Below are positions 1 through 9,314 of a DNA stretch of 64,000 bases, in pieces. This stretch comes from Mucilaginibacter robiniae (GTDB lineage: Bacteria > Bacteroidota > Bacteroidia > Sphingobacteriales > Sphingobacteriaceae): the NCBI RefSeq assembly GCF_012849215.1, contig NZ_CP051682.1:3472001-3536000 (forward strand), written 5' to 3'. Position numbers and translations under genes: made by a program. Below the pieces are notes generated by a model. It was given only the letters and a program-made list of their open reading frames with translations, did no database searches and was not told the origin of the DNA. Each line of letters starts with the position of its first letter. Within the stretch, counting starts at the first letter, position 1.

Positions 1-681
1 GCTTCATTACGATATGATAAACGCCAGGTTGACCCAACGCTAACAGCAGCTAAAGAAAAGAACATGCACTTTAGCGATTTGGTAGATGATGCTGTAACAC
101 TGGTTACGCAGCTGCATGATGATCCAAGATTTTCTAAAGTAGTGGTGCTGGGGCATAGTGAGGGCTCGTTGGTGGGTATGCTAACCTGTGATGGCCAACC
201 GGTTAATGGTTTTATATCTGTTGAGGGAGAAAGCGAATCGGGCGATAAAATTTTGATGGAAGAAGCAAAAGCACAGCCCGAGTTTATTCGTAATAATTTA
301 AAAGCAGTAATTGATACTATGCGCAAAGGCAAAGTAAATGAGGTTGTAGATCCCAGCATTTACAGCATTGCCCGTACCAGCATACAGCCTTACTTAATGT
401 CGTGGATGTATATTGATCCGATAAAAGTAATCAAGCGCATGAAGCAGCCTATTTTGCTAATACAAGGTACTAATGATTTGCAGGTGAGCACTGCTAACGG
501 CGAAAAGCTGAAAAAAGCAAAATCGGAAGCTAAGTTAGTGACTATAACTGGCATGAATTACGTACTTCGTGATGCACCGACGGAAACTGAGCGCAATATA
601 GCTACCTATAATCAGCCCGGGCTACCACTTAAACCTGAACTGATAACAACGATAGTGGATTTTGTAAACAGTTTGAAGTAG
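1..681 (+). CDS. Alpha/beta hydrolase, 3' part
   Basis: The reading frame is open from the first base, so the gene begins upstream of the window. An internal ATG lies at 64 but is not needed as a start. The protein has the nucleophile elbow GHSEGS, and then the usual second half of the fold with an Asp in the segment ILLIQGTNDLQV, which would be the acid of the catalytic triad. It is probably a serine hydrolase (esterase or dienelactone hydrolase type). The substrate cannot be read from the sequence and the N-terminus is missing. Confidence 0.85.
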   Translation, partial: ASLRYDKRQVDPTLTAAKEKNMHFSDLVDDAVTLVTQLHDDPRFSKVVVLGHSEGSLVGMLTCDGQPVNGFISVEGESESGDKILMEEAKAQPEFIRNNLKAVIDTMRKGKVNEVVDPSIYSIARTSIQPYLMSWMYIDPIKVIKRMKQPILLIQGTNDLQVSTANGEKLKKAKSEAKLVTITGMNYVLRDAPTETERNIATYNQPGLPLKPELITTIVDFVNSLK

Positions 682-701
682 AAGGTAAGGTTAAGAAATA
701 A

Positions 702-746
702 AAAACTAAGAGGGTCATTGCAGCAAGCAATAACCCTCTTAGTTTT
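702..746. terminator. Bidirectional hairpin terminator
   Basis: A 14-bp perfect stem (702-715 with 733-746) has a further inner pairing (ATTGC with GCAAT). It is flanked by A-runs and T-runs, so it can end transcription both ways. It sits between the convergent hydrolase and M56 peptidase genes. Confidence 0.8.
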
Positions 747-757
747 CAAATTAGTGC

Positions 758-2419
758 TTAGTCATAACGATTTGCAGGTATGCCTTTGTCTGAAAAAATA
801 TAACGATCAGTAGCCTGAGCATTCTTTTTCCATTTGGATGAATACTTGCGCTCACTTGTACTATCAGGAGCTTGAAAAGCATGAAGAGGAACGGCCTCGC
901 TTACAATTTGTGAACTGGTACTTTTACTGGCAGCTGGCATATGGTGGTACATGATACTGCCTATAGTTTTTCTGTTCTTATACTGTTTGTAGTAGTTTAG
1001 GGTCATCAAACCTACCTGATACTTATAATTTTTATAATTGATAGCATTTTTTGTCAAAGGGCTTATGAATACTTGGCCAAAATCTTCAGGTTTATAGCGG
1101 TTCAGTTCGGTATTATCTACATGCTTGTCATCAATCCACAAACCATAAGTATGTGCATCAAGCCATGCGTTTAGTTGCTTTTGAGTAGGGGCGATTCGAG
1201 GTGCTTTAGGTGGAGGTAATATAAAGCCTATTTCTTGATTCCGCTGCTGAGTACGGCTCATCTGCTTAAATATTTGTTCCATTCGGTTGCGGGCAGCTGA
1301 AGGTTGCTGATCTTGGCTGTGATTCATTTGTCCTTTTTTATACACCGATTGATATTGCTTTGCAAGTTTGGTGTATTCTTCCAATAACACATTTGATACA
1401 CCTTTTTGAGTACAAGGGTAACCTTTTAAAAGCTTTTCGTTAATAGGCTCGGTTGTTTGCAGGGTTACATTACTTAATGTACTGTAGTGTTTGGTTGCCT
1501 GTTGCTTTTTGCCGGTTGGGAGCTGTTGCATAGCTTCAGTTTTAATGCAAAATAACAGTGTAGCTGTAGCAATTACAGGTACCATGGCCACTCTGGTCAG
1601 CCAGGCCTGAGTGGCAGAAGTTTTTTTAGTCATCATAATTAATCGTTGTTTAGTTATAGAATAATTGAATTGACTGGTGAGGTTTAAGCTTGGGGTTTGA
1701 TAAGCTTTATTAAGCAGCAGGTGCTGATAAGCAACTGTGTTGTAATTATAACTAAGTACGGTTGCGTCAGCTATAAACTCATGATTTAGCTGTATGGCAT
1801 TTCGGTATAGCCATAAAATTGGGTTAAACCAACAAGCAAGCTGAATCAGTTCTAATAAGATAATATCGGCAGAGTGATATTGCTGAACATGGGCTAGTTC
1901 GTGCTGCAATATAGCAGGCTCAATTTGGTTGCTGTGATAGTCATGCTGATTTAAGAAGATGTAATGGAAAAAACTGTGAGGCATTAAAGGTTTAGCCATC
2001 AAAACCAGTTGTGCCTGCTGATAAAGTATTTTTTCATTTTGCCTTACAGATAAGCCAATTGCATATAGATTCCTGATGAAGCGGAACAGCAGTAAACCAG
2101 CTACCAGCGCATAAATTGTAAAACCAACATAAGCAGAATAGTTTACGGTGGATTCGCTTACCTTTGATGGTTGTGGTGAGCTGATAGGTTCGGGTATCAG
2201 TACAAAATAAGTAGCAGGTTGATGTTGGATAGGTGGTATCGTATTAACAAGTGCATTGTGCTGAGGAACAACAATCAGCGGAACAACCAACGGGAAAACC
2301 AAGCTAAAAAGCAAGTAAAACCGATTAAATGCATATATGGCTTTGTTTTTTAGCAGCAAGTGATAAGCTAGTAGCAGTACACCGCTACAAAGCATATAAT
2401 TAAGCAAGTAGGTTATCAT
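758..2419 (-). CDS. M56 family (BlaR1/MecR1-like) membrane metallopeptidase
   Basis: A 553-residue integral membrane zinc protease. Hydrophobic segments lie near residues 3-22, 34-52 and 97-115. The zinc motif HELAH is at 173-177, followed by the ADATVL segment typical of the family, and a further membrane segment lies near 270-285. In BlaR1/MecR1 systems the protease relays an envelope signal and leads to cleavage of the partner repressor. The C-terminal half (about residue 300 on) shows no penicillin-binding motifs I can recognise, so the signal is probably not a beta-lactam. Its start overlaps the 3' end of the BlaI-like gene by 4 nt, so the two are translationally coupled. Confidence 0.88.
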   Translation of the reverse strand: MITYLLNYMLCSGVLLLAYHLLLKNKAIYAFNRFYLLFSLVFPLVVPLIVVPQHNALVNTIPPIQHQPATYFVLIPEPISSPQPSKVSESTVNYSAYVGFTIYALVAGLLLFRFIRNLYAIGLSVRQNEKILYQQAQLVLMAKPLMPHSFFHYIFLNQHDYHSNQIEPAILQHELAHVQQYHSADIILLELIQLACWFNPILWLYRNAIQLNHEFIADATVLSYNYNTVAYQHLLLNKAYQTPSLNLTSQFNYSITKQRLIMMTKKTSATQAWLTRVAMVPVIATATLLFCIKTEAMQQLPTGKKQQATKHYSTLSNVTLQTTEPINEKLLKGYPCTQKGVSNVLLEEYTKLAKQYQSVYKKGQMNHSQDQQPSAARNRMEQIFKQMSRTQQRNQEIGFILPPPKAPRIAPTQKQLNAWLDAHTYGLWIDDKHVDNTELNRYKPEDFGQVFISPLTKNAINYKNYKYQVGLMTLNYYKQYKNRKTIGSIMYHHMPAASKSTSSQIVSEAVPLHAFQAPDSTSERKYSSKWKKNAQATDRYIFSDKGIPANRYD

Positions 2420-2787
2420 TGGTTCTTCTGATTAATTTGTTCGTCAATGATTTTCTTCAGACTCTCCAGTTCGTCAGCGGTCAGGTCGGTTTCTTTGGTG
2501 AAAAATGAAGCAAACTGTAAAGCCGAGTTGCCAAAAAAGTTTCTAATCAGGCCACCAATGTGATTCGAGAAATAGTCTTCCTTTTTTACCAGTGCGTAAT
2601 ATTGCCTTGAATTACCCATCAGGTGATAAGCCACAAAGTTTTTATCCTGCATTCGTTTCAGCAAGGTGGCAATGGTTGTTAAGGCTGGTTTTGGTTCCGG
2701 ATAGCTGTCTACAATATCTTTCATAAACAATTTATCCTGGCTCCATATCATTTCCATTAATTGTTCTTCGGCTGTTGTTAATTTCAT
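2416..2787 (-). CDS. BlaI/MecI/CopY family transcriptional repressor
   Basis: A 123-residue winged-helix repressor. The N-terminus begins LTTAEEQLMEMIWSQ, and the helix-turn-helix region ALTTIATLLKRMQDKNFV is typical of BlaI. The C-terminal half is the dimerisation and protease-target region. It is the first gene of a two-gene operon with the M56 peptidase (ATGA-type overlap). A palindromic operator lies just upstream of its start, so autoregulation is expected. No beta-lactamase gene is adjacent. Confidence 0.92.
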   Translation of the reverse strand: MKLTTAEEQLMEMIWSQDKLFMKDIVDSYPEPKPALTTIATLLKRMQDKNFVAYHLMGNSRQYYALVKKEDYFSNHIGGLIRNFFGNSALQFASFFTKETDLTADELESLKKIIDEQINQKNQ

Positions 2788-2788
2788 T

Positions 2789-2824
2789 TTCTACAAGAAT
2801 AGATTTTGTTCTACAATTGTAGAA
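2789..2824. promoter_or_regulatory. Likely BlaI-type operator
   Basis: Directly upstream of the repressor start codon (2787) lies a perfect 16-nt palindrome, TTCTACAATTGTAGAA (2809-2824). A repeated half-site TTCTACAA lies at 2789-2796. The core TACA-(N)-TGTA is the arm pattern bound by BlaI/MecI repressors. The position and the family knowledge agree; binding is inferred. Confidence 0.7.
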
Positions 2825-2970
2825 ATAAAGATTGGAGAATACAAATTCTCTTGCAAGTTTTTCATCATGATGGTTCAAGAGATTTAATAAGCCAACAGGC
2901 CGGAACTACTGATAAATTTCAGCAACCCCGACCTGTTCGAAAAGCAAAAGCCTTTTTTAAATTGCAAATT

Positions 2971-3450
2971 TTACGAAGATTTCCAGCTACCCAGCAAACG
3001 GCGGATAATAATAATTTCTGCTACGTGATAAGCCGTATGATCGGCGGCTTGCAGCGTTTCGCGCAAAATGGTTTGCCCATCGCCGTGTGGGATAGGCGTG
3101 TAAATATCTCGGGTTTTTACCAGTTCAATTAAGCTTTGTGAGTCGCTTTTAATTTGTTGTATTGATTTTGTCCAGGCAACTTCGTCAGCTGGTTCATTTT
3201 CTTTGGGCCAGTATTCATCCGGCCACTTAGGCGATTGATGACTGGCATCCTTGCTAAATTCCAGCATATCCCATAAAGCTATGCGTATATGTTCCACCAG
3301 TTGCCAAATGCTATAAGGCAATCCATACGGTTTTTGTCCGCGTTGTTCAGCTGGTAAGTCTGCTAGGGCATCGTCTAGGTGAGCATGGGCAGAGCCACCC
3401 TGTAAAAACTTTATAGTTTCGTCAACAACGGTTTGATGATTATCAGGCAT
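2971..3450 (-). CDS. DinB-like protein
   Basis: A 159-residue protein resembling the DinB/YfiT four-helix bundle family. It has a conserved metal-type histidine in SIWQLVEHIRIALWDML and a late HTAYHVAEIIIIRRLLG helix, which matches the usual H...H..H arrangement. Many Bacteroidota DinB proteins are metal-dependent enzymes with unknown substrates, such as thiol transferases or damage-induced proteins. It is monocistronic, with divergent spacing from the repressor gene. Confidence 0.8.
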   Translation of the reverse strand: MPDNHQTVVDETIKFLQGGSAHAHLDDALADLPAEQRGQKPYGLPYSIWQLVEHIRIALWDMLEFSKDASHQSPKWPDEYWPKENEPADEVAWTKSIQQIKSDSQSLIELVKTRDIYTPIPHGDGQTILRETLQAADHTAYHVAEIIIIRRLLGSWKSS

Positions 3451-4014
3451 AATAGTCTAGTTTATATAATCAACAAGGTGTAAATGGGTTAGTTTTACTA
3501 AAAATTGAATGCTAGTCTGCTTATGGCCGAAGAGGCTATTTCCTTTGTCTTAGTAGATATATGATGTTTTTTGTCTTGGTACAAAGAACCAAAATCAAGT
3601 CTTTGTTTATGCTTTTTCGCCGCACATAGGCCAGCTTTTCACCTTAAGCTGGAGGAAGACGTTTTTAGAACCAAGAGTATAGAATCAGGAAGTAAGAATT
3701 TTAAGTAACAATGATAAGTTGTAGAATTAGGAGATACAGGTACTCTATTAATTCTGTATTTTAAAAAACAAGAGCGTGGGGTTGGCAGAAAAGCGGGCCA
3801 GCGTAGGGCATGAGCGCAGAAGCTTTTTTCTGCCTTGTCTTTTGGGTTACTTTTGTGACTAAGACAAAAGTAACTAGGCCTCTGCGGCTATGACCAGACT
3901 AGCACTCATCAAAGCACAAGCCCAACAATGTGGAATATATTTTAATCAGCTAAACTAAATATCCTTAATCCCTCCATAAACTATTGGTAAGCAGTATTGT
4001 TAATTAAGCATCAT
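3451..4014. other. Long intergenic region with an interspersed repeat
   Basis: About 560 bp without a convincing gene. It contains the inverted-repeat-bounded element described separately (3567-3870). The last 140 bp should hold the promoter of the outer-membrane protein gene, but I see no clear -7/-33 pair. Confidence 0.6.
3567..3870. repeat. Element bounded by imperfect inverted repeats
   Basis: The left end (3567-3599, starting TTTTGTCTTGGTACAAAG) is the imperfect reverse complement of the right end (3833-3870, ending CTAAGACAAAAG). The right end also contains its own perfect 11-bp hairpin (3846-3856 with 3864-3874). No ORF lies between. This looks like a short non-autonomous interspersed element or REP-like sequence. 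Only one copy is seen in this window. Confidence 0.5.
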
Positions 4015-5268
4015 ATGAGGTTAAAACTAACTTATATACTGCTGTTTTTCACTTTACCGATGTGCCTAACCGCGCAGGAAAGAAAAACATCGCGCCTTAC
4101 CCATCGGCATACTGATAGTGTGGATAACGTTATGGTAGATACTACTATGATGGTAAATGGTGTGCCGCAAAAAGATTTATATGATGAAGTAAAAAAGTTA
4201 TTTCACAAAAAGCCTCATCCGGGTAAAAGCGATTCGATTACCAGCAAGCCGGTATTTACCGGGGTACCAGCTGTAGGTTACACCTTGCAATCCCGGTTTG
4301 CACTTACCTTATCAGGTAATGCAGCGTTCAGGTTATCTCCAATGGCTAAAGTATCTACCATTACAGCTAGTGCTGCCTATACGCAAAACAAGCAGTTTAC
4401 TATGCCTATCGAATCCAATATCTGGACTAAACATAACCATTGGGATTTCATCGGCGATATTCGTTTTTATAAATATCCGCAAAGCACATTCGGTTTGGGT
4501 TCGCAATCGTACATCGGTAATGAAGACCCGATGGATTATACCTTTTTTCGCTTTTATGAAACTGTGCTTCGGCAAGTAACCGGCAACTTGTATGCAGGTG
4601 CGGGCTACATTATTGACGAACACTGGAACATCAGCGATATAGGTACTAAAAATGGTGGACCTAATGACTACCGGCAGTATGGTGCACAATCGCACACTGT
4701 TTCTTCCGGCTTTACTTTGAATGCTTTGATGGATAGCCGGGATAATTCTATTAACCCATCAAAAGGCTTTTATACGGCTTTGCAATATCGTACCAGTTAT
4801 GGCTTTTTAGGGAGTACTCGTAACTGGAACTCGCTAATTGTAGATGTGCGTAAATATTACCATTTTCCGGTATCATCGCGTAATGTAATTGCTTTCTGGA
4901 ATTACGATTGGCTGGTGCTTAGCGGCAAACCACCTTATCTGGATTTACCTTCTACTTCGTGGGATGCATACAGCAGTACAGGTCGGGGGTATATACAAGG
5001 GCGTTTTCGCGGGGCGCAAATGGTGTACCTGGAAACTGAATACCGGTTTGGCATTACTGCTAATGGGTTATTAGGTGGCGTAGTCTTCTTGAACGGGCAA
5101 TCCTTTTCGGCAGCACCAGGCAGCCATTTACAAGCTATGCAACCTGGGTTTGGTCCGGGGTTACGTTTAAAGCTTAATAAAATCTCAAAAACCAATATCT
5201 CGGTTGATTATGGCTTTGGCCGTGAAGATTCAAAAGGTGTGTTTATTAATATTGGAGAACTGTTTTAA
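4015..5268 (+). CDS. BamA/TamA-like outer-membrane beta-barrel protein
   Basis: The 417-residue product starts at the ATG at 4015, which gives a clean signal peptide (MRLKLTYILLFFTLPMCLTAQ). An in-frame TTG at 3997 is less likely. The mature part resembles the surface-antigen (D15/Omp85) C-terminal barrel: alternating strands, DSRDNSINPSKGFY, RGYIQGRFRGAQMVYLETEYR, and a terminal strand ending in GELF. It lacks visible POTRA domains, so it is a barrel-only member. A role in surface export or lipid/protein insertion is inferred from the family. Confidence 0.8.
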   Translation: MRLKLTYILLFFTLPMCLTAQERKTSRLTHRHTDSVDNVMVDTTMMVNGVPQKDLYDEVKKLFHKKPHPGKSDSITSKPVFTGVPAVGYTLQSRFALTLSGNAAFRLSPMAKVSTITASAAYTQNKQFTMPIESNIWTKHNHWDFIGDIRFYKYPQSTFGLGSQSYIGNEDPMDYTFFRFYETVLRQVTGNLYAGAGYIIDEHWNISDIGTKNGGPNDYRQYGAQSHTVSSGFTLNALMDSRDNSINPSKGFYTALQYRTSYGFLGSTRNWNSLIVDVRKYYHFPVSSRNVIAFWNYDWLVLSGKPPYLDLPSTSWDAYSSTGRGYIQGRFRGAQMVYLETEYRFGITANGLLGGVVFLNGQSFSAAPGSHLQAMQPGFGPGLRLKLNKISKTNISVDYGFGREDSKGVFINIGELF

Positions 5269-5488
5269 GAAGGAGCCATTTTCCATTATATAAATGCCAT
5301 AGATTGTATTAATGCACAATTTCCCTGTTTATACCAAGTCTCTTCTTTTAAGAGAGACTTTGTACGGAACAAAAAAAACCTGCGATACTTAACAAAATGC
5401 ACAACTCCCCTTTGTGCAAATAGCAAAGTTGAAAGTTGGGCATCAAAATTATAAATCAGCTAGTTCAGGCTTGTTATTAACAATGGGT

Positions 5489-7279
5489 TTAATCTTTCGC
5501 ACCTTGCTTATTTCCCATTATGCTTTCTTTAATGCTTTTTACTGGTGCACTGCCATAACTTAAAAATTTCTCATTGAAGTCTTTCAGTTTATACTTGTCG
5601 GCTAGTTTTTTCTGATAAGCATTGCGTAAGTCCATAATTTCCTGGTAGCCGGTAAAGTAGCTGGTTAACTGTACGCTGCTTACACTTACCCGTTTCCACT
5701 TGTTGTCCGCTTCGGCCTGTTGCTGAAAAGCTTCATGGGTTAACAATTTAATTGCTTGATCTTTAGTCATGCCACTGGTATGCACACTATAATCAAGGAT
5801 GGCATTACATACCGAGCGCAGGTGCCATTTATACCACATTAGGCGTAATTCGGGTTCATTGTTGCCATAGCCCGCATCCAGCATCATTTGTTCGGTATAT
5901 ACGGCCCAACCTTCTATCATAGCACCATTGCCAAATACAGCTTTGATTAAACTAGGCGATTTGTTAGCATACACTAACTGCGTATAATGACCCGGTATGG
6001 CTTCATGCATACAGAAAATCTGCATGATGTACTGGTTATATTCGCGCAGATAGCTTTCGGCCCGTTCTGGGCTCCAGCCAGCCAAGCTGCCCACATTAAA
6101 GTAAGTGTTACCGTTTTTGTCATAAGGTCCGGGTGCACTTACCGACGCTCCAGCTACGCCAGCCATGTAAGCGGGCTCCTTACGTACAACTAAAGGTTTG
6201 GATGGATCGAGGGTCAGTAAATCTTTTTCTTTGACAAAGGCCGTCAGCTTAGGAATCTGTTTTTCAATGGCCGATTGGAAATCTTCCGGTTTTACGTGTT
6301 TGGCTGATAAGGTATCTATCATGCGGGCTATCAAATCCAATGTATCTTTAGGCATAGCTGCTTTCCCAAAGTACTTAGGCCACAGCTGCACACTCAATTT
6401 GCCCATTTCATGATGCAGGTATTTCTTTCGTTCAACTGCCGCATTGTACAACTGCTGAGGGGTGTAGTTGGATTGTATCTGGTACTTAAACTTATCTTGA
6501 TACAAATCACGTCCTAATCTGAAACTACGCGGCTTAGTGCTTTTCAGGTTAGTTAGCCAGCTGGTAAACCCTTTAATAGCCTCAACGGATTGTTTAGCCC
6601 GATCCAGCATTAGCTTCTGGGTAGCTTCCGGTATTTTGGTTTTTTTGAGCGAATCAGCAAAATCTTTTTCGAATACACTAAGCCCGCCATTCATCTGGTC
6701 AACAGCTAAACTGGTTAATTCAGGTGCCGGATTTTTAACTTGCTTTTGCGCTTCTTTGTAGTAAATCGGCAGGTTAGCCATTTTTTCATAAAAGTTACGT
6801 AGCCGTTTATCTAACGGAGCATAATGCTCGTTCAACATGTAAGCAAACGTACCTATCTCATTATAATACCCCGGGTCCCATTCATAATCTTTCAAAGTTT
6901 GCAGGCCCCATTGCATTTCCTGCAACTTGTTTTGAATAATCTGGTAATCAATCCGGCTGGCCTCTGGCAAGCTACCTAAATTGTAGCGCAGCAATGAATC
7001 GGTTTCTACACGAGTAAATTTTAAGAGGTGCTGTCTGTTGGCTTCGGTGGGTAGTACCAGCAAACTGTCGTATTTATGATAGCCTACTTGCGTGCCCCAA
7101 TCAGGTTGCTCTTTCCACAAAGCTTCTAAAAAATGATTAGTATAGGCATTGAATGCTTCGCTGCCTTTATCGCTTTCAGTAGGGCCAGAACCGTCTTTTT
7201 TGCAGCAAACTAAGGTAATGCTTAAACAGGCTGCCGCCGGTATCATTTTCTTAAACAGGTATTTATAAAAGTTGGACAT
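5489..7279 (-). CDS. DUF885 family lipoprotein, putative metallopeptidase
   Basis: A 596-residue protein with a lipoprotein signal (lipobox-like LVCC near residue 25). The signature HEAIPGHYTQ of DUF885 matches an HExxxH zinc-site pattern, and the EGWAVYTEQM segment downstream is also typical. Family members are extracytoplasmic proteins thought to be peptidases; substrates are unknown. The neighbour upstream in the same orientation is an exported M28 peptidase, separated by a terminator, so the two are separate units. Confidence 0.88.
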   Translation of the reverse strand: MSNFYKYLFKKMIPAAACLSITLVCCKKDGSGPTESDKGSEAFNAYTNHFLEALWKEQPDWGTQVGYHKYDSLLVLPTEANRQHLLKFTRVETDSLLRYNLGSLPEASRIDYQIIQNKLQEMQWGLQTLKDYEWDPGYYNEIGTFAYMLNEHYAPLDKRLRNFYEKMANLPIYYKEAQKQVKNPAPELTSLAVDQMNGGLSVFEKDFADSLKKTKIPEATQKLMLDRAKQSVEAIKGFTSWLTNLKSTKPRSFRLGRDLYQDKFKYQIQSNYTPQQLYNAAVERKKYLHHEMGKLSVQLWPKYFGKAAMPKDTLDLIARMIDTLSAKHVKPEDFQSAIEKQIPKLTAFVKEKDLLTLDPSKPLVVRKEPAYMAGVAGASVSAPGPYDKNGNTYFNVGSLAGWSPERAESYLREYNQYIMQIFCMHEAIPGHYTQLVYANKSPSLIKAVFGNGAMIEGWAVYTEQMMLDAGYGNNEPELRLMWYKWHLRSVCNAILDYSVHTSGMTKDQAIKLLTHEAFQQQAEADNKWKRVSVSSVQLTSYFTGYQEIMDLRNAYQKKLADKYKLKDFNEKFLSYGSAPVKSIKESIMGNKQGAKD

Positions 7280-7600
7280 GACTGTTTAAACATAGGGAAT
7301 TATATGGATATTTTCTGAACCTGTAATTCAATTCTTATTAACTCAGGTGTTCATTTTTTGGAAGTTTGAACATTAATAAATTATTGGCAGTAGTAGCATT
7401 TTCTATTTAAGGAGCAAAGTTATAATATGGTCTGCTTTTTTATGCTCGTGCGTTCAATGTATTCAGAAGGTATTCGATTTTAATCTTTTGTATCAAGTCA
7501 AAAAGTTTATCTAATCTACTCAAACAAAAAAGCCTCTGCAACAATAAGCAGAGGCCTTTCTAATTAAAGCACAAGCGTGCATAAAGCTTTCCCTTCGGCC
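7280..7600. other. Intergenic region between two exported peptidase genes
   Basis: About 320 bp. It holds the terminator of the M28 gene (7532-7555) and presumably the DUF885 promoter. Nothing else is recognisable. Confidence 0.6.
7525..7555 (-). terminator. Intrinsic terminator of the M28 peptidase gene
   Basis: An 8-bp GC-rich stem (7532-7539 with 7548-7555) is followed on the minus strand by a U-run (7525-7531). It lies 46 nt beyond the M28 stop codon. Confidence 0.75.
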
Positions 7601-9253
7601 TTACTTCATGTAATTTTCCCTTACAGCCCTAAATTCTGAATTGGGTTTCCATTTAGGCCACAAAGTAGTGGAATAAGCTAGTTTTTTGCCTACGGTAAAT
7701 AGTAATTGCAGGTCTTGCATAGTGCCGCTCATATCCCAGGTGGCTGGGTTGTACTCGTCAGATGGTTTGTGGTATGTAGTGGCGGTAAAATCTTCGTGCA
7801 GTTTACGGCCGTACTCTTTGCCTTTATTTACCAGGTCAATACCTGTTTCCGTGTATAATGCCGGTATGCCTACTTTTGCAAAGTTAAAATGATCTGACCG
7901 GAAGTATAAGCCTTGTGACGGATCAGGTTCAGGTGCTACATAGCGGCCTTGTTGCTTGGCTGCTTCTGCTAAGTAATCTTCCAAATCCGACTGCCCTGCG
8001 CCAATCAGGGAAATATCTTTGGTTTTGCCAAAAGCAAACAGCATATCCATGTTTATATCGGCTACAGTTTTGTTTTTCGGAAATATAGGATTCTCAGCAT
8101 AATAAGCAGATCCCCAAAGTCCTTGTTCTTCAGCGGTTACCGCTAAAAAGAGAATGCTGCGCTCAGGTTTAGTTTTTACGCTTTTAAAAGCCTTAGCCAG
8201 TTCAAGCAAGGCAGCTGTACCACTGGCATTATCACCTGCACCGTTGTAAATACTGTCGCCTTTTGCATCTGGCTTGCCAATGCCCAAGTGGTCCCAATGC
8301 GCTGAGTAAATAATGCATTCATCCGGCTTTTTACTGCCGCTTATTTTAGCCACCACGTTGTGCGATTGCTTATACTGAGCTTTAACTGTTAACGAAGTGC
8401 TTGCAGTTAACGGTAACGCTTCGGCCTTAAAGCCGGGTTGTAAAGCTTTATTCAACAAAGTTTTGTAGTCAGTACTAGCAGCTTGCAATACTTTTTCGGT
8501 AGCTGGCAGGGTAAGCCAGCCCTCAATGGCACACTTATAAGTTTCATGACCGCGGCTATCCAGGTATAGTTTGGTAGCTTTCCAGCTATTCGCCACTACG
8601 CCAAACCCGTAAGCGGCCGGACCAGTATCATGAATAATTAAGCAACCTTTAGCCCCATGGCGAGCAGCTTCGTCAAATTTGTAAGTCCAACGGCCGTAGT
8701 AGGTCATGGTTTTGCCTTTAAACTGCTGTGCATCATAATAGCCCGGATCGTTCACCAACACCACTACAATTTTATCTTTTACATCTAAGCCGGCATAATC
8801 ATCATGCTTAAACTCCGGGGCAGATATACCAAAACCTGCAAATACCAGTTGCTCTTTGTTAAGGTCGATAGATGGTGTAGCGCGGCGTGTCCATAACACA
8901 TAATCCTGTAAGCCCTGTAAATCAAAGCTGCTGTTTGGCGTATTAATGGTCATGGTAGCTTTCGGGGTAGTAGAGATAGATACCATAGGCACCTCCTGAA
9001 AGTAGCTGCCTTTATTGCCAGGCTCAAGTCCCAATGCTTTAAACTGCTGTTGCAGGTAGTTAATAATTTTGGTTTCGCCGCTGGTAAAAGGCAAGCGACC
9101 TTCAAATGCATCGGCAGATATAGCTTTTACATAATTGCCATAGCTGGTCGTGCTAAAAGAAGATAAACCCTCTTGGTTATTTTGGGCAGAAGCAGTAAAG
9201 GCCATGCAGGCCAGTAATGCGCCTAGCCATAAAGAATTTTTTACAGTTGACAT
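7601..9253 (-). CDS. Exported M28 family metallopeptidase with PA domain
   Basis: A 550-residue protein with a signal peptide (MSTVKNSLWLGALLACMAFTASAQ cut after AQ). The middle part (about 140-230) looks like a protease-associated insert. The M28 di-zinc core follows: SAHWDHLGI, GAGDNASGTAALLELA, AVTAEEQGLWGSAYYAENP and the late histidine region YFRSDHFNF. This is the aminopeptidase pattern. A terminator-like hairpin abuts the start codon, leaving almost no room for an upstream ribosome site outside it. Confidence 0.92.
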   Translation of the reverse strand: MSTVKNSLWLGALLACMAFTASAQNNQEGLSSFSTTSYGNYVKAISADAFEGRLPFTSGETKIINYLQQQFKALGLEPGNKGSYFQEVPMVSISTTPKATMTINTPNSSFDLQGLQDYVLWTRRATPSIDLNKEQLVFAGFGISAPEFKHDDYAGLDVKDKIVVVLVNDPGYYDAQQFKGKTMTYYGRWTYKFDEAARHGAKGCLIIHDTGPAAYGFGVVANSWKATKLYLDSRGHETYKCAIEGWLTLPATEKVLQAASTDYKTLLNKALQPGFKAEALPLTASTSLTVKAQYKQSHNVVAKISGSKKPDECIIYSAHWDHLGIGKPDAKGDSIYNGAGDNASGTAALLELAKAFKSVKTKPERSILFLAVTAEEQGLWGSAYYAENPIFPKNKTVADINMDMLFAFGKTKDISLIGAGQSDLEDYLAEAAKQQGRYVAPEPDPSQGLYFRSDHFNFAKVGIPALYTETGIDLVNKGKEYGRKLHEDFTATTYHKPSDEYNPATWDMSGTMQDLQLLFTVGKKLAYSTTLWPKWKPNSEFRAVRENYMK

Positions 9254-9283
9254 AAAAAAAGGCAGTGTAGTTTATACACTGCC
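9254..9283 (-). terminator. Hairpin with U-run abutting the M28 start codon
   Basis: A 9-bp stem (9261-9269 with 9275-9283) is followed on the minus strand by seven U residues that end directly at the M28 ATG (9253). It terminates the upstream SRPBCC gene. Its position also makes it the 5' leader of any read-through transcript into M28. Confidence 0.75.
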
Positions 9284-9314
9284 CAAAATATTGTTTTTAT
9301 TTTAAATTATAAGC

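Noticed and set aside
2806..3132. Plus-strand ORF of 108 codons
   Set aside because: It runs antisense into the DinB gene and across the BlaI operator, and it has no recognisable features.
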